Below, one piece after another: positions 26,801 to 34,064 of a DNA stretch of 64,000 bases. The notes beneath the pieces are model-generated. The model was not told the origin of the DNA. It made no database searches and saw nothing but the letters and a program-made list of their open reading frames with translations. Origin of the DNA: Streptomyces sp. NBC_01481 (GTDB taxonomy: Bacteria; Actinomycetota; Actinomycetes; Streptomycetales; Streptomycetaceae). Where the stretch lies: NCBI RefSeq assembly GCF_026339995.1, contig NZ_JAPEPT010000004.1, positions 372,001 through 436,000 of the forward strand. Reading direction: 5' to 3'. Each line of letters starts with the position of its first letter. Position 1 is the first letter of the stretch. Made by a program: the position numbers and the translations under genes.

Positions 26801-29800
26801 GAGTTCACCGTCACCAACACGACCGCGACCGCGTGGGCCGCGGGTGAGCGGCAGCTGTCGTACACCTGGAAGCTGCCCGACGGCACGGATGTCACCACCG
26901 GCGGCAACCAGCTGTCGACGGCCATCCCGGCGCTGCTGCCGGGCAAGTCGGCGACGATTCAGGCGCAGGTCAAGACCCCCATCAATTCCGATGAGGGCAA
27001 CAAGCGCCTGGACTACGTGCTCGGCTGGGACGTCAAGAAGGTCGCCGACGGGACCTGGCTGTCCGTCGGGACCGGCGCCATCCCGCCGCTGAAGCAGAAC
27101 GTCACGGTCGAGGACCCCACGTCCAACACGCTGGGTCTGGAGAAGTTCTACGGCTACACCGGCAAGAACACCGGCGCCGGCGCCAGCATGATGAACAACC
27201 TCGCCTCCGGCAACGTGGTGTGGTCGTATAACGCGTTCAACAACCCCGGCCGGGGCCTGAACACGTTCTTCCGGCTGGCCTACAACAGCCTCGACACCTC
27301 CGACACGGTCTCCGGTCACGGCTGGTCCATGCAGGCATCGGGGCCGATCCGTCTCGGCGCGCCTCTGGAGTTCCACCCCAAGCCGAACCCCACCGAGATC
27401 CGTCTCCCGGACGGCGACGGCACCACCCACGTGTTCCGCTGGGACTCGGCCACGAGCTCGTGGAAGGCGCCGGCCGGCGTGCACTACAAGCTGGCCGCCA
27501 AGGCAGGTTTGGACTGCCAGCCGACGAAGGACCCGATCCCGGACGCCTGGACGATGACCCGGCCGGACGGCACCCGGTTCCTGTTCGGCTGTGACGGCTA
27601 CCTGACCTCCACGGTGGACAAGAACGGCAACACCATGCTGTTCACCTACGAGGAGCGGAAGTCCAACAACAAGCCGACCAAGTTCCTGACGTACATCACC
27701 GACCCTGCGTCGCGGCAGACGCTGACGGTGGACTACTTCAAGAAGGGCGACGCCTCCTACGAGTACGTCTCGAGCACCGGCACCATCGCCACGGGCTCGA
27801 ACCTGACCAACTCCAAGATCTACGACCACATCAAGTCGGTCACCGACGTCTCCGGCCGTAAGATCAACTTCTGGTACACCGACAAGGGTCTGCTCGGCCA
27901 GTTCACCGACGGCGTCGGCTCTTCGCAGCCGAAGGTGTTCAAGTTCGTCTACGACGCCACGCAGGGCAACAAGAACGTCAAGATGGTGACGTCCACCGAC
28001 CCCCGGGGCAACGCCACCAAGCTGGACTACTACGCCCCGCAGACCGGCGACGACCCGAAGTACCACTGGTGGACCAAGGCCATCACGGACCGGCTGAACA
28101 ACAACACGACGTTCGCCTACAAGGCGAACACGACCAACACGAATTTCACCGACACCAAGGTCACCGACGCGGAGTCGCACGTCACGGACTACGTCCTGGA
28201 CGACTTCTCCCGCCAGGTGAAGTCCACCAACGCCAAGTCCGAGACCATGGACCTGTCCTGGGACGCGGACAACAACGTCATCCTCCAGAAGGAGGCGAAC
28301 GGCGCCCAGACCACCTGGACGTACGACCAGAAGACCGGCAACCCGCTGACGATGAAGGACGCGGAGGCCAACAAGAACGGCACCGCGGCGACGGTCTACA
28401 CGTACCAGACCCGTCTGGACGGCTTCTCGGCCGATCTGTCCACCAAGACCTCCCCCGAGGGCCGCAAGTGGCAGTTCGGCTATGACGCCTTCGGCAACCT
28501 GAAGACGGTCACCGATCCCCTGGGCGCCGCCACCACCTCGGTGCCCGACGACTACACCACCAAGTACGACTACGACGGCTATGGGCAGTTGACCAAGGCC
28601 ACCGACGCCAACGGCAACGCCACCGTCAACTCCGACTTCGACGTCATGGGCTACCCCAGGACGATCACCGACGCGGAGAGCCACGCCACCTCGTTCGTCT
28701 ACGACGCGCGCGGTCAGGTCACCTCGGTGACCGACGTGCTGGGCACCACCACCACCCAGACCTACGACGCCTTCAAGCGTCCGCTGGTCAACAAGGTGCC
28801 CAAGGATCAGGCGCAGGGGGTGTTCATCACCACTCCGGCCCCGGTGTACGACGCGAACGACAACGTCACCAGCAGCACCGCCCCGGACGGCGTGGTGTCC
28901 ACCGCGGTCCATGACGCCGCGGACCAGGTGACCGAGTCGACCGGCCCGGACAACAACCTGAGCGGTCGCACGACGCGCTACACCTACGACAAGGTCGGCA
29001 ACCTCAAGGCCACGACCGAGCCCAAGGGTGTGGCGACGACCTCCGTCCCGGACGACTACGTCACCACCAACACCTACAACGAGATCTACCAGCTCATGGC
29101 GGTGGTGAACGCCCAGGGCGACAAGGTCTCCTACGAGTACGACAACGTCGGCAACGCGGTCACGGTCATCGACCCGAAGAAGAACGCCACCGCCGACACC
29201 ACCGACTACACCAGCAAGAGCTTCTTCGACCTCAACCACCGCGTGACCAAGGTCACCGACGCGGCGGGCAAGTTCACCACGCGTGAGTACGACAAGGACT
29301 CGCTGGTGGTCAGGAGCACCGACAAGGAGGGCAACGCCAGCGAGGTCGTCTACGACCAGCGCGGCAAGACGATCGAGCAGCGGGTCCCCTACTCGGGCAG
29401 CACCCTTCGCATCACGAAGTTCGAGTACGACCAGATGGGCAACACCACCAAGGTGATCAGCCCGCGCGGCACCGCCACCGCGGCCGTGGACGACTTCACC
29501 AGCCGCACCGAGTACGACAAGCTCAACCGCCCGGTCAAGCAGTTCCAGCCCTACGACCCGGCGGACGCGCGCTACAACGACTCCAACGTCTACACCCAGA
29601 CGACCTACGACGCGGTCGGCCGCCCCTCGCGGGTCTCCGCGCCGCCGTCGGCGGGTCAGACCGTCCGCAACGACACCGACTACACCTACTTCGACAACGG
29701 TTGGGCCAAGACGTCCACCGACCCGTGGGACATCGTCACCTCCTACGGCTACAACCAGACCGGCCAGCAGGTCTCGCGCACCCTCACCTCCGCCGGCGGC

Positions 29801-32539
29801 TCGAGCTCGCGGACCCAGGGCTGGGCTTACTACCCCGACGGCAGCCTCCAGGCCCGCTCCGATGACGGCGTGCCGGTCGGCGCCCACGTGGTGGTGGCCG
29901 ACAACTCCGACACCCAGACCACGTCGGCGACCGGCACCTGGGCCACGGCTTCGGCCACCGGCCAGCAGGGCTACGACCACCGCACCCACGCAGCGGGGGC
30001 GTCGACGGACACGTTCACCTGGACTCTGAACGTTCCGCAGGACGGCAGCTACACCGCCTACGCGAAGTACCCGACGACCTCGGGCGCCTCCACGGCGGCG
30101 AAGTACACCGTCACCCACGACGGCGGCACCACCGACAAGACGGTCAACCAGACCACCGGCGGCGGCACCTGGGTCTCGCTGGGCTCGTTCACCTTCAAGC
30201 AGGGGAACACGTCCAAGATCACCCTGGCGACCGACGCCTCCGGCAAGGTCGTCGCCGACGCGGTGAAGATCGTCCGCACTGCCACCGAGACGGACAACGA
30301 GAAGAAGAACTTCACCTACTCGTACGACCTCAACGGCAACCTCACCTCGACCGGGGACACCTCCTCGGGTGCCAAGATCGACACGTACTCGATGACCTAC
30401 ACCGGGCTGAACCAGGTCCAGAAGGTCAGCGAGTCGCTGTCCGGCATCGAGAAGAAGGCCACGTCGTTCACCTACGACGCCAACGGCCAGAAGGAGACGA
30501 CGACTCACCCCGACCAGTACGCGCAGTCCATCTACGACCTGCGTGAGCTGGTCAAGACGGTGAAGGTCGGCAAGTCCGCCTCGGACGCCTCGCCGAAGAC
30601 CACCGACTACACCTATACCGACCGCGGCCTGCGGCTGAAGGAGACCAAGGCCAACGGCAACACGGTCGACTACGCCTACTACCTGAACGCGGCGCTGAAG
30701 ACCCAGACCGAGAAGAAGCCCAACGGCACCCTGGTCTCCTCGCACACCTACGCCTACGACGCCAACGGCAACCAGGCGCAGGACGTCGCGTCCAAGATGA
30801 ACGCCGACAACCACGGCGCGTACCTGAACTCCACCACGGACTACACCTACGACCCGGTCAACCGGCTCGCCCAGTCCGTGAAGACGGGAACCGGCGCGGG
30901 CACCGAGACCTACGTCCACGACAACAACGCCAACGTCGTCACCCAGACGATCAAGAACGTCACGACCAACTACACCTACGACCGCAACCGGCTCCTCAGC
31001 TCGAGCATCGGCGCCGCCGGCAACAGCTACAACTACGACCCGTACGGCCGACTGGACACGGTCGTCGCGGCCGGCAAGGTGGTCGAGGACCGGGACTACG
31101 ACGGCTTCGACCACGTGGTCAAGAACGCCAAGCTGCAGACCGACGGGGTCACAACGAAGACCACCACCTACGTCTTCGACCCACTGGACCGCACGGCATC
31201 CAAGACGGAGGGCGGCAAGACCACCGACTTCAACTACCTCGGTACCTCCAGCGAGGTTCTGAACGAGGCCGTTGCCGGCGAGGTCACCAAGTCCTACCAG
31301 TACAGCCCGTGGGGCGAACGCCTGACGCAGCTGAAGCACAACACCGACGGCACCGAGGAGCTCGGCGTCTACGGCTACAACGGCCACACCGACGTCGAAA
31401 CCCTCACCGACACCAGCGGTGACACCAAGTCCACCTACGGCTACACCGCCTACGGCACCAACAACGACGCCGAGTTCACCGGCATCGACAAGCCCGACAC
31501 CGCCCAGCCCGACAAGGAGGCGTACAACCCCTACCGCTTCAACGCCAAGCGCTGGGACGCCTCCAGCGGCACCTACGACATGGGCTTCCGTGACTACAGC
31601 CCCGGCCTGAACCGCTTCACCAGCCGGGACATGTACAACGGCGCCCTGTCCGACATGCGGCTGGGATCGGATCCCTTCACAGGGAACCGCTACGCCTTCA
31701 CCGGCGGCAACCCGATCAGCGGCGTCGAGATCGACGGGCACAACTGGTGCGAAGGAGGCTCCTACTGCCCCTGGGACGACAACTTCGCCACTGCCTATGT
31801 CGGCGCCGTCAAGACTGTCGCCGACACGCTTGCCAGCCCCGTGATGGCCGCAGAGCCGATCCTTCGGGAGAAGTGCCCTGGATGCTTCGGAACTCCCGGT
31901 AATCCCAATGGAGTGGATCTGGGATTCGAATGGGTCTCAGGCACCGGCCCCAAGGAGCGAGACTTCGGCGGAAACGACGCCTTCACGCAGTCGCTCATGG
32001 ACCACTACCACGTCCAGCGCGTGCGGGAGATCGCGGCCGATAACATCAACATCGGCAACTACAATATGGGCGAAACGGTCGCACAGGGAGAACCGGACGA
32101 GAAGACGGGGTTCATACCGAATAACGGCTTGAATCACTCCCTGAACTCCAAGACCCTCTTCATGGACTTCACGTCGAACATGTCCGCGGCGTTCCTGGGT
32201 TCCTACACCATGGACTACACGGTCAAGTCCATCGACAAGGAGGCGGGGACGGCGACCATTCAGTTCCATGTGCACAACAACAGCACCATGAACTCTGGAA
32301 CGCATATTGCCCCGGAGCTCGGCGGGTACAGCGATTGGTGGGATGAGAACATCGCCGGACCCCTCAATACGTATTACGATACGGGGCGTTTCAGCAAGAA
32401 GGAGCAGGACATCACGTGGACGGAGACGGTCGACCTCGGCGACACCACGGCTCCGTCGCAGTCGTCGTCGTCATCGTCGTCGGGGGAGTCGAGTGGCTTC
32501 CTGGACACCGTGACAAGTTGGCTGGGCAGCCTCTTCTGA
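23885..32539 (+). CDS. Giant secreted Rhs/YD-repeat protein, candidate polymorphic toxin
   Basis: GTG 23885 follows AAAGGG (23871-23876). The 2,884-residue product starts with a Sec signal peptide (about 1-29, cleavage near AYAAP). Visible parts: DNRLRE-type beta modules at about 320-440 and 760-950; golvesin-like beta modules at about 455-565 and 2005-2135; YD repeats from about 1240 to 2600; and the Rhs core end (YNPYRFNAKRWDASSGTYDM, then GFRDYSPGLNRFTSRD and NRYAFTGGNPISGVEIDGH near 2600-2618). The last 266 residues are a distinct C-terminal domain (SGTGPKERDFGGNDAFTQSL; HIAPELGGYSDWWDENIAGP) that I do not recognise. By analogy with Rhs toxins, the core would encapsulate this tip. No PAAR or type VI part is present; secretion is by Sec. 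The downstream lipoprotein is a candidate immunity protein. Confidence 0.88.
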   Translation: MKVPYGRYISCLVVSAVAGTLLPQVAYAAPVSSSNDGGKGIVDTVKGWFSDDDEEADKPPVGGKLEIPSRQKLPKGEKLPKAKRVKELTERRTSQARFFELSDGRVEAELSAVPVSYKSGKSWKPIDTAVRSTTAKGFDFANTANTGRSWFGSDPGKLLRFESAGGGAISLGLTGAVGNTLKPQAGGDTVTYKGAVSGADLQYTVGRGQVKENIVLAERSAGPVSFTFTLNAEGLTPKARKDGSVAFYGEAPGTPVMVIPAPYMTDAKKDALSPTGGTYSTKVSQKLSRDGKNWKLTLAPDAKWLAAKERQYPVVIDPTITVAPNAATSQDTMVLSDQPSVNFNTTWKLSAGKTDTGIARSLIKFPLSEVPAGVKVDAARLSMYYDQAHTTNGNAVTLEAHRATGAWDESTATWSNTSALVGELSATTVMIDDGAVGTAAVGEWPGGTTTGGAATYDDFAYNKNALTGETYSWQPQVAETDTYRVDVHYPAASDAATAAPYTVNYNGGTKNYTVNQTGTGGVWKTLDAAEYSFVKGNTGKVVLGDTGSATTRTLADSVRLVNPAQIVKPVGKYNQWHDFPVTDTVQRWVSGVNPNHGFVLQAKDDTLAGTLTGGPRYEAGDGDYGGETSSIPRLTVTYGKVGTALNSPTVVHSTGPELSWPAYVNTSGAANDAIVEYQLHRSTQQVFTPSAATLIAPIPSTATAYTDTTAVPTPDSSSSEIGKSYFYQLAVKTQGGELLGSPTRVVGIPKAGRTMKIIQAGQTDTTLSSQQPTTNQDAIQSLGVGQTWLSVGNNSPTYGKTRAVVKFPTSSIPTTATVLENKMYMWGAETTSTTNGAIYELHSLTRDFTETQATWNNANATTPWTTAGGDMSATVADTVPQITDEVGRHWWDATGLMQSWVKTPANNKGVAVKLKDETTTGPQERTLFLSSEASDPQLRPYMQVIYVDSTTEDTYYAPTTPARMTPNSQYTVEFTVTNTTATAWAAGERQLSYTWKLPDGTDVTTGGNQLSTAIPALLPGKSATIQAQVKTPINSDEGNKRLDYVLGWDVKKVADGTWLSVGTGAIPPLKQNVTVEDPTSNTLGLEKFYGYTGKNTGAGASMMNNLASGNVVWSYNAFNNPGRGLNTFFRLAYNSLDTSDTVSGHGWSMQASGPIRLGAPLEFHPKPNPTEIRLPDGDGTTHVFRWDSATSSWKAPAGVHYKLAAKAGLDCQPTKDPIPDAWTMTRPDGTRFLFGCDGYLTSTVDKNGNTMLFTYEERKSNNKPTKFLTYITDPASRQTLTVDYFKKGDASYEYVSSTGTIATGSNLTNSKIYDHIKSVTDVSGRKINFWYTDKGLLGQFTDGVGSSQPKVFKFVYDATQGNKNVKMVTSTDPRGNATKLDYYAPQTGDDPKYHWWTKAITDRLNNNTTFAYKANTTNTNFTDTKVTDAESHVTDYVLDDFSRQVKSTNAKSETMDLSWDADNNVILQKEANGAQTTWTYDQKTGNPLTMKDAEANKNGTAATVYTYQTRLDGFSADLSTKTSPEGRKWQFGYDAFGNLKTVTDPLGAATTSVPDDYTTKYDYDGYGQLTKATDANGNATVNSDFDVMGYPRTITDAESHATSFVYDARGQVTSVTDVLGTTTTQTYDAFKRPLVNKVPKDQAQGVFITTPAPVYDANDNVTSSTAPDGVVSTAVHDAADQVTESTGPDNNLSGRTTRYTYDKVGNLKATTEPKGVATTSVPDDYVTTNTYNEIYQLMAVVNAQGDKVSYEYDNVGNAVTVIDPKKNATADTTDYTSKSFFDLNHRVTKVTDAAGKFTTREYDKDSLVVRSTDKEGNASEVVYDQRGKTIEQRVPYSGSTLRITKFEYDQMGNTTKVISPRGTATAAVDDFTSRTEYDKLNRPVKQFQPYDPADARYNDSNVYTQTTYDAVGRPSRVSAPPSAGQTVRNDTDYTYFDNGWAKTSTDPWDIVTSYGYNQTGQQVSRTLTSAGGSSSRTQGWAYYPDGSLQARSDDGVPVGAHVVVADNSDTQTTSATGTWATASATGQQGYDHRTHAAGASTDTFTWTLNVPQDGSYTAYAKYPTTSGASTAAKYTVTHDGGTTDKTVNQTTGGGTWVSLGSFTFKQGNTSKITLATDASGKVVADAVKIVRTATETDNEKKNFTYSYDLNGNLTSTGDTSSGAKIDTYSMTYTGLNQVQKVSESLSGIEKKATSFTYDANGQKETTTHPDQYAQSIYDLRELVKTVKVGKSASDASPKTTDYTYTDRGLRLKETKANGNTVDYAYYLNAALKTQTEKKPNGTLVSSHTYAYDANGNQAQDVASKMNADNHGAYLNSTTDYTYDPVNRLAQSVKTGTGAGTETYVHDNNANVVTQTIKNVTTNYTYDRNRLLSSSIGAAGNSYNYDPYGRLDTVVAAGKVVEDRDYDGFDHVVKNAKLQTDGVTTKTTTYVFDPLDRTASKTEGGKTTDFNYLGTSSEVLNEAVAGEVTKSYQYSPWGERLTQLKHNTDGTEELGVYGYNGHTDVETLTDTSGDTKSTYGYTAYGTNNDAEFTGIDKPDTAQPDKEAYNPYRFNAKRWDASSGTYDMGFRDYSPGLNRFTSRDMYNGALSDMRLGSDPFTGNRYAFTGGNPISGVEIDGHNWCEGGSYCPWDDNFATAYVGAVKTVADTLASPVMAAEPILREKCPGCFGTPGNPNGVDLGFEWVSGTGPKERDFGGNDAFTQSLMDHYHVQRVREIAADNINIGNYNMGETVAQGEPDEKTGFIPNNGLNHSLNSKTLFMDFTSNMSAAFLGSYTMDYTVKSIDKEAGTATIQFHVHNNSTMNSGTHIAPELGGYSDWWDENIAGPLNTYYDTGRFSKKEQDITWTETVDLGDTTAPSQSSSSSSSGESSGFLDTVTSWLGSLF

Positions 32540-32596
32540 TGGCAGGCTGACGCGTTCGCTCCCGCCGGTTGCCCGGTCGGGACACGCCTTGAAAAA

Positions 32597-32640
32597 CGGC
32601 GGGGCTGCCCCCCAGGGATTCCTGGGGGGCAGCCCCGCCG
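32597..32640 (+). terminator. Strong hairpin between Rhs and lipoprotein genes
   Basis: Perfect 20-bp stem (CGGCGGGGCTGCCCCCCAGG 32597-32616 with 32621-32640) and a GATT loop, starting 58 nt after the Rhs stop. Its right edge is 25 nt before the start codon of the lipoprotein gene. Unless read-through occurs, the lipoprotein gene would need its own promoter, and there is almost no room for one. Attenuation or partial read-through is possible. Confidence 0.85.
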
Positions 32641-32665
32641 CCCGGAACGACTGGAAGCAGATAGC

Positions 32666-33157
32666 GTGAAGCTCGACGTATTTCGCATCGGCGCAAGCCT
32701 TGCGACTGCCACCTTGACGGTACTCGCCTCGACCGCTTGCGGGACGACTAAACCCGCACCCGCCCACGTCCTTCCGGAGGCTGTGCATCATTCCGAATTG
32801 GTCGGCCGATGGGACGGAGGGCGGGAGTGCCGATCGCCACTTCCGGTCATTCGGCTGCGTGATGATTACACCTTTTCCGTCAAGGATTTTCCGGTCGCGT
32901 GGGACGGCCCCGGTCCGGACTCGCAGGTGACGCGCCGTTCGACCGACGGGAAATGGCATGCGGTCAACAAGGACCCCGGCCTGACACCCTATCTGGTGCT
33001 TAAATTCGAGAATGAGAAAGACAACAAGCTTCTGCCATTCTATGTGGAGAATGGCGAGTTGGGGATGAGCGGGAGTGTCCCGGTGCCCGGGGAGCCCGGC
33101 CAGTCCTACTCGTGTTACTACAAGCGCACTTCTGCCGACCCCGACTTCGGCCGATAG
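32666..33157 (+). CDS. Lipoprotein, candidate immunity protein for the Rhs tip
   Basis: GTG start at 32666, with GGAAG (32653-32657) upstream. The 163-residue protein has a lipoprotein signal (hydrophobic core, lipobox LASTAC near residue 25). The mature part is about 135 residues of mixed beta sequence (LVGRWDGGRECRS, TPYLVLKFENEKDN, SYSCYYKRTSADPD), reminiscent of small lipocalin-like or calycin-like folds, but no family is certain. Its second half uses more A/T-ending codons than most genes here, as does the Rhs C-terminal tip. Position directly after a giant Rhs gene and outer-membrane-face anchoring would suit immunity to a toxin acting at the cell surface; this is inference. Confidence 0.7.
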   Translation: MKLDVFRIGASLATATLTVLASTACGTTKPAPAHVLPEAVHHSELVGRWDGGRECRSPLPVIRLRDDYTFSVKDFPVAWDGPGPDSQVTRRSTDGKWHAVNKDPGLTPYLVLKFENEKDNKLLPFYVENGELGMSGSVPVPGEPGQSYSCYYKRTSADPDFGR

Positions 33158-33319
33158 CGGGTCTGCCCGAAGCTATGACGCTGATCACAGCGCAGACCCG
33201 TGATGATCCGGAGCCCGGTTCCGCTGGGTTCTTGGGAGGGCGTGGCGAATCCGCGGCCCTCCCAGGGAGCCAGGGGGACCGGGGGAACCGCACCGGTTCA
33301 TACACGAGGGGTGGGACCG

Positions 33320-33520
33320 ATGGACCGAATCAGCCGCATGCTGCGGGCCGCCGACATGAGCCGGTATGCCTCCACGTTCGCATCCCGCACGACCGTGAAG
33401 GCACGGCTCCCCCTCGACTTCTCCGCGGGCAGCCTGCGAATCGTCGACCGCGTGGTGGACGGTCTGCGGCAGGGGGCCGGCGGAGCCGATTGGGTGGGGC
33501 GCCGAGCGGCTGAAGGGGCG
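33320..33520 (+). pseudogene. Truncated gene for a small conserved protein, cut by repeat R3
   Basis: ATG 33320 follows GAGGGGTGGGA. The first 45 or so residues read like a genuine actinobacterial protein (MDRISRMLRAADMSRYASTF, then RLPLDFSAGSLRIVDRVVDG). The frame then runs into repeat R3 (GVDTSICTDL is encoded by the repeat arm) and loses meaning. The normal C-terminal two-thirds, as I recall them for DUF3806-like proteins, are absent. Confidence 0.5.
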
Positions 33521-33530
33521 CTGTGTGGAC

Positions 33531-33935
33531 GCGGTGTGGACACAAGCATCTGCACAGACCTGCAAAGCCCGATTGAGAGCCGCAAGCAATGCATCCGTTG
33601 GCCTGCGAAAACGCCCAAGATCTGAGTAGAAACGCAAAGGCCGTCACGATCACCAATGGACTCATAATCCGTCGGCCGTGGGTTCGAGTCCCGCCCGCCC
33701 CACTACGCAGGCATCTGACCTGCAGAAACGTCTCATCGCGGGTGCGGATTCAGGACTTTGGCCCAACGGGCTGAATCCGCTGCCCATGTGTTCGACAGCG
33801 TTGCCGTCGGCGGTAGTTCGAACTGGCCTGACCCTGCGCGGATGTGTTGGCCCCACAGTCCGGGAAGTCGCCGCATCTGGCCAGTGTGAGCGGCTGGACG
33901 GCGAATTCGGGACGCCGGCAGGACGCAGGGAATCG
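33531..33935 (+). repeat. tRNA-half repeat R3 (candidate attachment site)
   Basis: Collinear with R1 over about 400 bp. It has left arm GCGGTGTGGACACAAGCATC...CACAGACCTGCAAAG (33531-33567), word TTGGCCTGCGAAAACG (33598-33613), tRNA 3' half (33658-33702), word TCTGACCTGCAGAAACGTC (33714-33732), and a shared right region that includes ATTCAGGACTTTGG (33748-33761) and CGGGACGCCGGCAGGACGCA near 33908. Both R1 and R3 diverge after the last word. Confidence 0.72.
33658..33702 (+). other. 3' half of the CAU-anticodon tRNA, copy 3
   Basis: Same 45 nt as the other copies, with one change in the T stem (CCCGCCC instead of CCCACCC) that would weaken the stem. This fits decay of a non-functional copy. 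Confidence 0.8.
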
Positions 33936-34064
33936 GAAGCGACTGCCTTGGCACCATGTTGCCCGACATCGCTCCGGACGTGGGTGGTGTAGTCCGCGCG
34001 GTGTGGCGGCAGGCCGCGGCCGGCGGCCTCCGCCGGGCTCCGGCCGGCGCCCGAGGCCGTCTCA

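Noticed and set aside
23564..31741. Open minus-strand frame of about 2,700 codons antisense to the Rhs gene
   Set aside because: It follows from the extreme third-position G/C bias of the Rhs gene read in the opposite frame. The translation is low-complexity (V/G/R/D runs) without domains. Only the last 158 codons (23087-23563), outside the Rhs gene, are a real protein.
13148..33702. Complete tRNA genes at 13.15, 22.05 and 33.66 kb
   Set aside because: Only anticodon, T arm and 3' acceptor strand are present. There is no D arm or 5' acceptor strand in front of any copy.
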